A stretch of DNA of 64,000 nt from CAWDVK01 sp963805715. GTDB lineage: Bacteria; Actinomycetota; Actinomycetes; Streptosporangiales; Streptosporangiaceae. The notes beneath the pieces were generated by a model that saw only the letters and a program-made list of their open reading frames with translations, made no database searches and was not told where the DNA came from. The position numbers were made by a program, and so were the translations under genes. How positions within the stretch are numbered: position 1 is the stretch's first letter; every line of letters begins with the position of its first letter. Location of the stretch: the NCBI GenBank assembly GCA_963805715.1, contig CAWDVK010000010.1, forward strand, positions 1 through 64,000, in the 5' to 3' direction. This document shows, piece by piece, positions 26,430-34,867 of the stretch.

Positions 26430-27240
26430 CTACCGGCGGCCGATGTCGTGCAGGAAGTCGATGAGACCGGCGAAGTATGTTCCCTGATCGTCATACATGG
26501 CCAGGTGACTGCCGTTCTGGCAGTGCAAGTAGCGGCCTTTCGGCAGGCGGCCGGCCATCATCTCCATAGGGGCCGGGTCCATCGTGTCGTAGCTGGCGCC
26601 GATGACCAGGGCCGGCACCTCGATCGACGGGAAGCTCGGCGGTGCGGTCCCAGCTCGCCAGCGACGCGTCAGCGCTGATGCCGAGCTCGCTCGGGCCCTG
26701 CATCGAGACGTAGATCGCCGGATTGATGTGGGCGAAGCCGCGCTGAACCGGATCGGGCCAGTCCGCCGGCGGCATCCGCAGCACGTGGCGAACGTAATGC
26801 TGCTCGGTCAGCAGTTCCATGTACCGGGGTTGCCGATGTCGCCGCTCGCCTCAAGGGACTTGATCTCGGCTAGCGCCGCCTGGTCCATTTCCGGCATCAG
26901 GACCTGCTCGGCGTAGGCGCTGTAAGCCGGCCCGCTGGCCATCATGCTGGAGATGACCAGCCCGCGCAGGTGCTGCTGGTAGCGGAGGGCGTACTCGATG
27001 GCCAGGATCCCGCCCCATGAATGGCCGAAGAGAACGAATGAATGGCCGAAGAGAACGAAGCTGCCCGAGTCCAGCCCGAGCGCAGCGCGAACCTGCTCCA
27101 CCTCATCGACGAAGCGATCGAGCTGCCAGAGCGAGGGCTCGCCGGGCTGATCGCTGAGGCCCGACCCGAGCTGATCGTAGTAGCGGCCGGCCGGCCGCGC
27201 CGGGCGCTGACGTCCGGGCTGGATCCCATCTGGCTCTTCT
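26430..27240 (-). pseudogene. Proline-iminopeptidase-type alpha/beta hydrolase, truncated and frameshifted
   Basis: Homology begins at YYDQLGSGLSDQPGEPSLW near 27190 and runs through FGHSWGGILAIEYALRYQ (nucleophile elbow) to GDIGNP near 26825. It continues in another frame as MELLTEQHYVRHVLRMPPAD to near 26645, then returns to the first frame for EVPALVIGASYDTMDPAP (acid) and CQNGSHLAMYDDQGTYF (His), stopping at 26430. The N-terminal HGGPG oxyanion region is missing. A 21-bp tandem duplication gives VLFGHSFVLFGHSWGG at the elbow. Two frame changes plus a missing N-terminus make this a pseudogene of the S33 family. Confidence 0.82.
27017..27058 (-). repeat. 21-bp perfect tandem duplication at the hydrolase active site
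   Basis: The unit ATGAATGGCCGAAGAGAACGA occurs twice head to tail on the plus strand, duplicating seven codons (FVLFGHS) that contain the family's nucleophile serine. Confidence 0.95.
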
Positions 27241-27340
27241 GGCCTCCTTAGCTCCGCGAGCGACGCGCGGCGACAGGACCATGAGATCACGCGTGCATCA
27301 GCCCGCCGCGGCACATCACCGAGGCGCCGGGCCCGGGCCA

Positions 27341-28675
27341 TCAGCAGTCGCGGCAGCGAGGCTGGCCGCCGCAGCCGCAGCCGCACTCCGCCCGCTTGCC
27401 GCAAGCATCCTGGCCACCGCAGGAGGGCAGCAGGATGGGGCCGACACCGGGGATCGCCGCACGTCGCGCCTCGGCCAGCAGGGCAGCGGCCGCCTGGCGG
27501 CCGTTCTCGCCGGTGCGGGACATCCGGGCCGCAATGAGCCCGGTCACGATCGGCGTCGAGAAGGACGTGCCGCTCCACTTCGCCATGCCGTAGAAGTGCC
27601 TCTCCTTTCCCGCATACGGTGCGAACTGGCAGACATACGTGCCCGTGGCATAGGCATTGATCAGGTCCCGGCCGGGGGCATACACGTCGACCCACCCGCC
27701 GAAATTGCTGAACGAGGCACGACTGCGCCAGTCACGAGCCAGCGCGCCGACGGAAACCACCTCGGAGAACGCGGCCGGCCAGCTCGGCCGCCGGGAACTG
27801 TCATTGCCTGCCGCGACGACACAGATGACGCCCCCGTACTCGCGGAGGTGGCTGAGCCACTTCTGGAACGTGATCAGTGGATGGTCATGCCGGGTATGTG
27901 TTGAGACAGTCAGGTGGAAGATGTCCGCTCCGAGGCCGAGCGCCGCTTCCAGCCTGGGAATCCAGTCCGATTCCAGCCGGCTGCCCGCGACATCAAAAAC
28001 ATTGGTCACGATGACATCCGCTGCGGGCGCCATGCATCGCAAGACTCCCGCCACGAACGTGCCGTGTCCGGTGTAGGGCGGGATCGGCTCCTGGCCATTC
28101 CCGGGATCCACGTTGCCCGCATCGACCCCGGCCAGCCACGAATGGGTGGCCGCGTCGGTCAGCAGGCCGGTGTCGTCCATGTAGATCAGTACGCCGCCGC
28201 CCCCATCCGGGCAGACCGAGGGATAGGGCTCGATCTCGTCATACGCCTCCTGAGGCTCCGTGGCCGGGCAGGGAATCCCCTCGCCCGCGACAGTGAGGAC
28301 ATGATCCGGCGTTGCGATTCCCCGGCCGAGTAGCCGGTCAATCTCCTCGAGCGCCTCGAGGACCGTGGGAAACCTCTCCCCCGCCAAGGTCAGCAGGGTC
28401 ACGCCCGCGATCACGCGGCGGAGCCGGCCGGGAGTGGTCCGCACCTCGTCCTGATCAGTCTCCGGCTCGAGGATCCCCAGCACCTGCCCGAGGTATTCAT
28501 CGCGGACCAGGATCTGGCCTTCGGCGTACAGGTAGTCGATCCTGTGGTCGCCACGGGCGGGCTTAATGCGGATCCGCCCGTCAGAAGCGCAGCGGAAGGC
28601 GTCGATAATGTACTCGATCTCATCGACGAGCCTGGGCTTCAGGCCTTCTTGCCAGTTGTCCGTTTGTTCAGGCAT
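27341..28675 (-). CDS. Cytoplasmic subtilisin-like (S8) protease with Cys-rich tail
   Basis: 444 residues from the ATG at 28675 (GGAGGG six bases upstream); no signal peptide. The N-terminal 155 residues are a helical/beta region unlike a secreted propeptide (LVDEIEYIIDAFRC, EALEEIDRLLGRGI). The catalytic domain has Asp in YMDDTG (about 167-168), His204 in TGHGTFVAG, Asn291 in VVAAGND and Ser371 in SGTSFSTPIVTG. The last 27 residues hold seven cysteines (CGKRAECGCGCGGQPRC region), perhaps metal- or redox-binding. The gene is divergent from the TPR-CHAT/ECF-sigma operon and shares its AT-rich intergenic region. A cytoplasmic protease facing a caspase-like protease suggests an intracellular proteolytic switch (inference). 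Confidence 0.9.
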   Translation of the reverse strand: MPEQTDNWQEGLKPRLVDEIEYIIDAFRCASDGRIRIKPARGDHRIDYLYAEGQILVRDEYLGQVLGILEPETDQDEVRTTPGRLRRVIAGVTLLTLAGERFPTVLEALEEIDRLLGRGIATPDHVLTVAGEGIPCPATEPQEAYDEIEPYPSVCPDGGGGVLIYMDDTGLLTDAATHSWLAGVDAGNVDPGNGQEPIPPYTGHGTFVAGVLRCMAPAADVIVTNVFDVAGSRLESDWIPRLEAALGLGADIFHLTVSTHTRHDHPLITFQKWLSHLREYGGVICVVAAGNDSSRRPSWPAAFSEVVSVGALARDWRSRASFSNFGGWVDVYAPGRDLINAYATGTYVCQFAPYAGKERHFYGMAKWSGTSFSTPIVTGLIAARMSRTGENGRQAAAALLAEARRAAIPGVGPILLPSCGGQDACGKRAECGCGCGGQPRCRDC

Positions 28676-28962
28676 GATGCCCTCCGGCATGATTTGAGAG
28701 TTTTTTAATATGCCCGTACCCGGCCCTGGTGCACACCGGTGGATCCGGGCCCGCGGACGCGCCACGCGCCCGCGGGCCCGTACTCGTACAGAGCGATCGC
28801 CTGTCAGTGTGATACTCCTGCGAGGGTTTGGCCAGAATCTCGGTCCATACGTGGCGGGCATTACTATGCGTGGTATTCATGTAACCTAAAGTTGCTAAAT
28901 TATCGCGCAGAATGGTGCGGGCGAGCGAAGCTCTTTGGCCAGCCTTTTTTAGTTAGACCGCA
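28676..28962. promoter_or_regulatory. AT-rich divergent promoter region of the protease/CHAT module
   Basis: Clearly more AT-rich than the surroundings, with TTTTTTAATATG on the left and AACCTAAAGTTGCTAAATTA then CTTTTTTAG on the right. It separates the S8 gene from the CHAT operon and must drive both. No clean -35/-10 pair or operator could be fixed by eye. Confidence 0.5.
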
Positions 28963-31626
28963 GTGATAGAAGGACCTAAACTCAGTTCCGTGGCGAAGGC
29001 CGGACTCGTGGCCGGCCCCGGCCAGCGCGATGCGGACGACTTGCTGCCGCTGGCTATGTCTCGCCCTCGTGACGCACTTGTCCGGGCGCGCGGGATCTTA
29101 GCCAGGCACCCCGGCCCGCATGAGGCGTCGGTTGCCCATCAGGCAGCCGGGATCGTTCTGCGGGAGATTGGTGATGTCGATGCGGGCGTCCGCGAGCTGC
29201 GCCTGGCCCTGCGCCTGGCCCGCCGGACCGGCTCAGCGGAGCGCGAAGCCGATGTCCTGGGGTCGCTCGGCGTAGCGTTCGTCTACGCGGGCCGGACAGC
29301 TGCCGGGCTCGCTGCCTTTGATCGCGCTATCAGGCAAGCCAACGGCGGGCTCGCGGGGCGGATGCTGCACCTGCGCGGCCATGTCCTGTGGACACTTGGC
29401 CGGTATCCGGAGGCGCTGGAGGACTTTCGCCGTGCGGTCAGCGCGCTCGAGCGCGCCGGTGATTGTGTCTGGATGGCTCGCGCGCTGAATGGCCGCGGGC
29501 TGGTCTACGTGGCTGTCGGGTCGCTGAGCCGCGCGGATGCCGATTTCGTGGCCGCAGGACGCCTGCTCGCGGCGACCGGCCAGGAACTGGGATCAGTCCA
29601 CGCTGTTCTCAATCGCGGACTGACCGCGTCGCGGTCGGGAGACCTGCCGGCTGCGCTTGCCCTGTTCGATGAAGCCGCCTCCCGCTACCGGCTGCTGAAC
29701 GTACCGACGCCGGCTCTCAGCATCGACCGATGCGGCGTATTGCTGGCGGCCGGACTGGCCGGCGATGCGCTGGCCGAGGCGGAAGCCGCCGTACGCGACA
29801 TCGAGCAGGTACGCGGCCGAGCCACCAAGAGGGCCGAGCTGCTGCTCATGGCGGCCAACTGCGCGCTGGCCGCCGATCAGCCGCAGGCGGCCCTGGACTG
29901 GGCCCAGGCTGCGTACCGGTTCTTCCGGTCCCAGCGCAGCGCATGGTGGCAGGCCCACGCCGGGCTCGTGCTCGTCCAGGCGCAGTACGCGGCCGGGCCG
30001 GCGTCGGGCCAGCTGCTGCGGGCCGCGAGCCGGGCCGCTGCCCGGCTGGAAACACTGAGGTCTGCCGAGGTGATCCAGGCGCGCCTGCTAGCCGGCCGGG
30101 TAGCTCTGGACCTGGGCAGGCGAGATGAGGCAGACCGTCATCTCGGCGCGGCAGCGCGGACCCGTCGGCGCGGCCTGGCCATGTCCCGCGCCACCGGCTG
30201 GCTGGCCGAGGCACTGCGAGCGGAGGCCGCGGCCCGGCCGCGCCGCCTGCTGGCCGCCTGCCGCCGCGGCCTGGACGTCCTGGACGAGCATCGATTCACC
30301 CTCGGCGCGTCCGAGCTGCGGGCCCAGGCCACGGCGCACGGCGCCGAGCTTGCCGCCCTCGCCCAGCGGCACGCCGCGCAGGCTCACCGGCCCAGGCTCC
30401 TGCTTGCGTGGGCTGAGCGGTGGCGGGCCACCGCGCTGGCCGTGCCCGAGGTGCGGCCATCTGCCGACGCCGAGCTCAATACCGGTCTCGCCGCGCTGCG
30501 CGCTGTCACCAGGCGGCTGGAGGAAAAGCGTCGGCAGGGTGAGCCGACAGCAGCGCTGGAGCGCGAGCAGCTGCGACTCGAGAGCATCGTGCGGGCCCGC
30601 TCCCTGCAGGCGCCGGGCATTGCCGGCCCTGGCTCTGCCGTCGTGGACATCGAGGAGCTGCTCGGCCAGCTCGGCGCTACTCAGCTCATCGAGATCGCCG
30701 ATGTCGACGGGACGCTGCACGTGCTCGTCTGCGCGGCCGGGCGGGTGCGCCAGTTCCCGGCCGGCCGGCTCCAGGACGCCCTCCAGGCGGCAGAGTTCGC
30801 CCGGTTCGCCCTGAGCCGCCTGGCCCGCAGCCGGCCAGGGAGCGAGCCGCGCGGCGCCCTCGCCAGCCTGGCGGCGGCCGGACCGGAACTCCAGGCTTCG
30901 ATCCTCGGCCCGGCCGCCGGCTACCTGCGCGACGGCCCGGTCGTCATCGTCCCGCCCGGCCGGCTGCACGCGATTCCGTGGGGGCTGCTGCCAGGGCTGC
31001 GCGGCCGCGTCTTCAGCGTCGCGCCCTCCGCGGCCGCCTGGATGCGGGCGCGGGCGGCCGCGCCGCCGGAACGCCGGCACGTCACGCTCGCCCGCGGACC
31101 AGGGCTGGCCACCGGCGGCGCCGAGGTACCGCTGGTGGCCCGGCTGCACGACGACGTCACGGTCCTGTCCGGTCGCCAGGCCACGGCGGGCCGGGTGCTG
31201 TCCGCACTCGACGGGGCGTGGCTGGCCCACATCGCCGCCCACGGCAGCTTCCGGGCCGACAGCCCGCTGTTCTCCTCGCTGCGCATGCACGACGGGCCGC
31301 TGACTGTCTACGACTTCGAGCAGCTGCGCCGTGCGCCGTACCGGCTGGTTCTGTCGAGCTGTGATTCCGGCGTGCTGGCGCCGGTGGGGGCCGACGAGCT
31401 GCTCGGCCTCGTCAGCAGCCTGCTGCCGCTGGGCACCGCCGGGATCATCGCCGGCGTCGTCCAGCTGAACGACTACGCCGTGGTGCCCCTCATGGTCAGC
31501 CTGCACGAGCAGCTGCGGACGGGCCGCAGTCTCGCCGAGTCGCTGTGCAGCGCCCGGCAGGCCGCCTCCGCCGATCCGATCCAGCATGCGACCGCGATGT
31601 CCCTGCTGGCGCTGGGCGCGGGCTGA
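28963..31626 (+). CDS. TPR-CHAT protease (caspase-like)
   Basis: 887 residues from a GTG at 28963; a second GTG at 28990 is possible. Residues about 30-480 are tetratricopeptide-type helical repeats (AGIVLREIGDVDAGVREL, MARALNGRGLVYVAVGSLSR, GDLPAALALFDEAASRYRLL). A coiled segment (RAVTRRLEEKRRQG) links to a CHAT domain (about 590-887). The Cys protease dyad is visible: His760 in LAHIAAHGSFRADSPLFSS and Cys800 in RLVLSSCDSGVLAPVG. CHAT domains are caspase/separase-like peptidases; in Craspase a TPR-CHAT protein cuts a partner after activation. Downstream on the same strand are an ECF sigma factor and a small acidic protein, so the target may be in this operon (inference). Intact and full length. 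Confidence 0.93.
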   Translation: MIEGPKLSSVAKAGLVAGPGQRDADDLLPLAMSRPRDALVRARGILARHPGPHEASVAHQAAGIVLREIGDVDAGVRELRLALRLARRTGSAEREADVLGSLGVAFVYAGRTAAGLAAFDRAIRQANGGLAGRMLHLRGHVLWTLGRYPEALEDFRRAVSALERAGDCVWMARALNGRGLVYVAVGSLSRADADFVAAGRLLAATGQELGSVHAVLNRGLTASRSGDLPAALALFDEAASRYRLLNVPTPALSIDRCGVLLAAGLAGDALAEAEAAVRDIEQVRGRATKRAELLLMAANCALAADQPQAALDWAQAAYRFFRSQRSAWWQAHAGLVLVQAQYAAGPASGQLLRAASRAAARLETLRSAEVIQARLLAGRVALDLGRRDEADRHLGAAARTRRRGLAMSRATGWLAEALRAEAAARPRRLLAACRRGLDVLDEHRFTLGASELRAQATAHGAELAALAQRHAAQAHRPRLLLAWAERWRATALAVPEVRPSADAELNTGLAALRAVTRRLEEKRRQGEPTAALEREQLRLESIVRARSLQAPGIAGPGSAVVDIEELLGQLGATQLIEIADVDGTLHVLVCAAGRVRQFPAGRLQDALQAAEFARFALSRLARSRPGSEPRGALASLAAAGPELQASILGPAAGYLRDGPVVIVPPGRLHAIPWGLLPGLRGRVFSVAPSAAAWMRARAAAPPERRHVTLARGPGLATGGAEVPLVARLHDDVTVLSGRQATAGRVLSALDGAWLAHIAAHGSFRADSPLFSSLRMHDGPLTVYDFEQLRRAPYRLVLSSCDSGVLAPVGADELLGLVSSLLPLGTAGIIAGVVQLNDYAVVPLMVSLHEQLRTGRSLAESLCSARQAASADPIQHATAMSLLALGAG

Positions 31627-31733
31627 CGGCTCGCCACTGGCGGCAGGCGATCGCCAAGCCGATTGCAGGACTGTGCGCTACGGTCGTCCCGGTGCCAAAC
31701 TGGGACGAGCCAGGTCCCGCGGAAGAGACCCCG

Positions 31734-31871
31734 ATGACTCCAGCTCCCGAGAATCCGGCACGGCAGCCTGCCAGGCCAGCCCGTCAGGCTGCCCTGCGCA
31801 GGCGCTCCTTCCGCGACAACGGCGTCGCTGCGGCTGCGTGCAGGGCGGCCGGCGGTGCTGATGACCGCTAG
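31734..31871 (+). CDS. Possible 45-residue leader peptide upstream of the sigma factor
   Basis: ATG at 31734 after GGAAGAGA; 45 basic, Ala/Pro/Arg-rich residues (ALRRRSFRDNGVAAAAC) ending at a TAG that overlaps the sigma-factor start by 11 bp. The overlap would allow translational coupling. No homology is recognised, and composition alone does not prove coding. Confidence 0.3.
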   Translation: MTPAPENPARQPARPARQAALRRRSFRDNGVAAAACRAAGGADDR

Positions 31872-32511
31872 CGACGAGCCCCAGCCGCGAAGCGCCGAGG
31901 CTGCCGCCCCCGCACCCGGCGCCCGCGCCGATCGCCATTCTGTGCCGGATAACGAGGTCGGCGAGCTGGTCCGGGCCGCGGCACGCGGCGACCAGGCGAG
32001 CTGGGAAGCGCTGATCGCCCGCTACAGCGGGCTCATCTGGTCGGTCGCGCGCGGTTACCGGCTCAGCCAGGCCGACACGGCGGACGTCTTCCAGACAACC
32101 TGGCTGCGCCTCGCGGAGCATCTGGGCCAGATCAAGGATCCGGAACGGGTCGGAGCCTGGCTGGCTACCACGGCCGGAAGGGAGTGCCTGCGAGTCGCCC
32201 GCTCCGGCTCGCGAGTCGTCCCCGCCAGCGAGGCCACGCTGGTCGGCCTGGGCCAGGTCGATTGCTACTCGCCGGAGCAGGCAGCGCTGGACTCGGAGCA
32301 GGCGCGGCTCGACGCCGACCAGGCCCGGACGCTGTGGCGGGCTTTCGGCGAGCTGCCCGAGCGCTGCAGGCAGCTGCTCCGGATCCTGATCGCCTCGCCG
32401 GCACCCAGCTACGCGGAGGTCGCGGCGGCGCTGAGCATGCCGGTCGGGAGCATCGGGCCCACCCGGGCACGCTGCCTGCGGCGGCTGCGGCAGCTGCTTG
32501 AGGCAATGTAA
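31861..32511 (+). CDS. ECF-type RNA polymerase sigma factor
   Basis: About 216 residues from the ATG at 31861. Region 2 is clear (WEALIARYSGLIWSVARGYR, then ADTADVFQTTWLRLAEHLG, helix binding core polymerase and the -10 element). Region 4 follows (AFGELPERCRQLLRILIASP and SYAEVAAALSMPVGSIGPTR, HTH for the -35 element). The order TPR-CHAT, sigma factor, small acidic protein on one strand indicates an operon. No classical transmembrane or zinc anti-sigma factor is present, so control may come from proteolysis by the CHAT or S8 enzyme, or from the following gene. Its regulon may include the divergent promoter at 28676-28962 (inference). Confidence 0.92.
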   Translation: MTASDEPQPRSAEAAAPAPGARADRHSVPDNEVGELVRAAARGDQASWEALIARYSGLIWSVARGYRLSQADTADVFQTTWLRLAEHLGQIKDPERVGAWLATTAGRECLRVARSGSRVVPASEATLVGLGQVDCYSPEQAALDSEQARLDADQARTLWRAFGELPERCRQLLRILIASPAPSYAEVAAALSMPVGSIGPTRARCLRRLRQLLEAM

Positions 32512-32573
32512 CGGAGAGGTATCAGGAATAGCCTCCGCTGCTCATGACAATGAATGACCAGAAGGAGACCAGG

Positions 32574-33044
32574 GTGCGCGATCAGCCGGGCGATGACGAG
32601 CTGGAGGAAGAGCTCCGCCGTACTGCCGCGAGCCTCGATCCGGTCCCGCCCGAGCTGCTGCGGGCAGCAGCTGACGCGTTTACCTGGCGCACCGTCGACG
32701 CCGAGCTCGCCGAGCTCGTCTATGACTCGCTCGTCGACGAGGACGCGCTGGCGCTGGTACGCGGCGGCTCCGATCGGCGGCTGCTCTCCTTTGAGGCGGG
32801 TGGCCTCTCCATCGACCTGGAAGTCAGCACGGCAGGCGCAGCGCGGGAGCTCACCGGCCAGCTGGCGCCGCCGCAGCGAGCCAGCATCGAGATCCGCGCC
32901 GGGTCAGGCCGGGTCAGGACCGACGCTGATGAGCTGGGCCGCTTCCGCGCGACATCGGTCCCGGCGGGGCCGATGAGCCTGCGCTGCCAGCTGGCCGCCG
33001 CGGGCACCGGTCCCGCCATCGTCACGGACTGGATCTCCGCCTGA
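32574..33044 (+). CDS. Small acidic protein of the CHAT/ECF operon
   Basis: 156 residues from the GTG at 32574, chosen for AAGGAG six bases upstream; an ATG at 32544 is possible but has no ribosome site. The N-terminus is acidic and helical (DDELEEELRRTAASLDPVPP, DAELAELVYDSLVDEDAL). The rest is beta-rich (LLSFEAGGLSIDLEVST, SIEIRAGSGRVRTDADELGR, FRATSVPAGPMSLRCQL), like the small beta-sandwich of carboxypeptidase-regulatory domains. It follows the sigma factor by about 60 bp. Plausible roles are sigma-binding protein or CHAT cleavage substrate; neither is demonstrated. Confidence 0.75.
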   Translation: MRDQPGDDELEEELRRTAASLDPVPPELLRAAADAFTWRTVDAELAELVYDSLVDEDALALVRGGSDRRLLSFEAGGLSIDLEVSTAGAARELTGQLAPPQRASIEIRAGSGRVRTDADELGRFRATSVPAGPMSLRCQLAAAGTGPAIVTDWISA

Positions 33045-33101
33045 TCGTTCTCAGGGACGGGCCCTCGTGGTAGTCGTCCGCTCACCCGCACGTGGCCGGT
33101 G

Positions 33102-33180
33102 CTGACCTGGCCGGTCCTGACCTGGCCGGTCCTGACCTGGCCGGTCGGCGCTGACCTGGCCGGCTGCCTGACCTGGCCGG
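33102..33180 (+). repeat. Five copies of CTGACCTGGCCGGT
   Basis: The 14-mer recurs with 1-6 bp spacers just after the CHAT/ECF operon, in non-coding DNA. It is a slippage-type array. No terminator hairpin is visible here. Confidence 0.85.
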
Positions 33181-33248
33181 TGCTGCCTCGACTGCCTGCC
33201 GTGCCCGCCCCCGGCGGGCACGTCAGCGCCGGAGCTCTGGCCCCGGTG

Positions 33249-34335
33249 TCAGAACTCCTTCACCAGCGTCGCCACCGACACGTGCGGCCAGCTGAGGTTC
33301 ACCAGGCCAGCCGGATTGGCGGGGGTCTTCGGGACATCCAGCGGGAAGTTCAGCAGCACCGTCTGGGTGTACTGGAGCTGCATGAAGTGGCGGTCCGGGT
33401 AGTCGGGGTCCTGCACCTTCTCGATCCAGAAGGTGGCGAACACCTTCTCGGCGGTGGCGTTGACGCCGAGGAACGGGATGTTCTGCGTGCCGCCGCCGCC
33501 ATCGTTGATCGGCAGGGTCTCGGCGGGCGGCTGCGGCGCCGGCGGCGGGCGCCGGCGCGGTCAGCACGCTCAGCGAGCTGACCGTGGCGATGTTGAGGGT
33601 GGTCGTCTCCAGGATGGTCTGGCCGGCGATGGCCGCCCGCAGGATCGAGTTGGGGTCGTCGATCATCTCCTGAGTCAGCCCGGGAACGTCCGCGGCCGGA
33701 GTGCGGAACGTCGGTGCCGGAGCCGGCGCGGCGAGGTTGTACTCGGGGAACCCGTTCGTGCTGCCGGGGGCCGGAGTCGGGCCGTCGACGCCGAAGGGCA
33801 CCGTATTGGCCGGGCTGATCGGCGGCGCGCCCGCGAAGGTGAAGCCGGTCCCCTCGGCCAGCAGGACGGTTCCGTGCGGGATCGACGCCATCCGCGCGAC
33901 GCTCGCCGTCTCGTTCGGCGCGCTGGTCGCCGGGACGTTAATCCAGATGCCGGGCTCCAGGTGCAGCGCGCCGCCGGTCACCTTGTCGCTGATCTGCTGC
34001 AGGTAGTGGACCCCGAACAGCTCGATGTCGGACTGGTCGAAGCCGCGGTTGGGGATCGAGGAGCCGATCGTGTCGAACTTCAGCGTCTCGGCGGTGAAGT
34101 TCAGCTCGAGGAACAGGTGCGCGGGCTCGGCCGGGCTCGGCGGCACGGACCGGGCCGCGAAGTCCGGGCGCGCGATCAGGTTGAATCCGGTTCCGGTCCA
34201 GCGGCCTGGCAGCTCGCGCAGCGGGCCCAGACTGTCGCGGACGCTCGCGAGGCTTCCTGCTCGGCGAACGCTGGGGACGGGTGGTGCAGCCGTGGCTGCC
34301 GGGGTAGCAGCCGTAGCTGCCGGGGTAACGGACAT
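33249..34335 (-). pseudogene. Lipocalin/nitrobindin-like conserved protein, frame-broken
   Basis: From the ATG at 34335 (AAAGGA upstream) the protein reads SLGPLRELPGRWTGTGFNLI, LFLELNFTAETLKFDTIGS, IPNRGFDQSDIELFGVHYLQ and ARMASIPHGTVLLAEG, continuing to LSVLTAPAPA near 33545. Then the frame changes within a GC-rich Pro/Ala stretch and the true C-terminus continues as AETLPINDGGGGTQNIPFLG, AEKVFATFWIEKV and SWPHVSVATLVKEF, ending at 33249. The beta-rich, LPGxWxGxG start suggests a heme- or lipid-binding barrel, but I do not recognise a named family. One single-base event separates this from an intact gene of about 361 residues. Confidence 0.75.
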
Positions 34336-34488
34336 GGGCGTTTCCTTTCGGCCCGCAAGGCAGGTGAGGCCGGCCGGAGGCCAGCCATGGCCTGGCCGGC
34401 CTGCGCGGCCGGCCTGGCCATGCAGACACAGAGGAGCAAGCCCGCGTCCTGATACCAGCAAGACAGGCGAAACGGCCGCCCGGCGCCA

Positions 34489-34700
34489 GTGAGCGCGCGC
34501 CGCCGGGCCTTCCTGCGCTCACTCCGCCGAGGGGCGCCGTTCAGCCCTGGGGGAACTCGCGGCCTGGTCGACGCGGTGGCCGCGAGCTGCGCGGTTCCCG
34601 GCGTCTGGCCGCCGGTGACGATCGGCGGCCGGCGCTACGTGGACGGCGGCGTCAGGTCGAGCGACAACGCTGACCCTGATCCCGGACTGCCGGTCGAGCA
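34489..34700 (+). pseudogene. Patatin-like phospholipase fragment
   Basis: Only about 40 residues are recognisable: GLVDAVAASCAVPGVWPPVT and GGRRYVDGGVRSSDNAD. This is the C-terminal acid-loop region of bacterial patatins (Asp-Gly dyad in DGGV). The nucleophile GxSxG part is absent upstream, and downstream the frame loses homology. Confidence 0.65.
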
Positions 34701-34867
34701 CGCGAGTCTCGCCGGTCTCGGCGTCGACCGCCACGGAATCAGCGACCCGGTCCGCCGGGATCCGCCGGTCTCCTGCCCCCCCCGGCGTCAGCCGGGCGCC
34801 GGCGGACCTGACGCTCACCTGCCCTGGGCATCAGCCGCCGGGCTGGCCGGCCGGTAGCGTAACCGTC

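Noticed and set aside
33102..33180. CRISPR or operator array
   Set aside because: Spacers are only 1-6 bp and the array lies after the operon; slippage repeat more likely.
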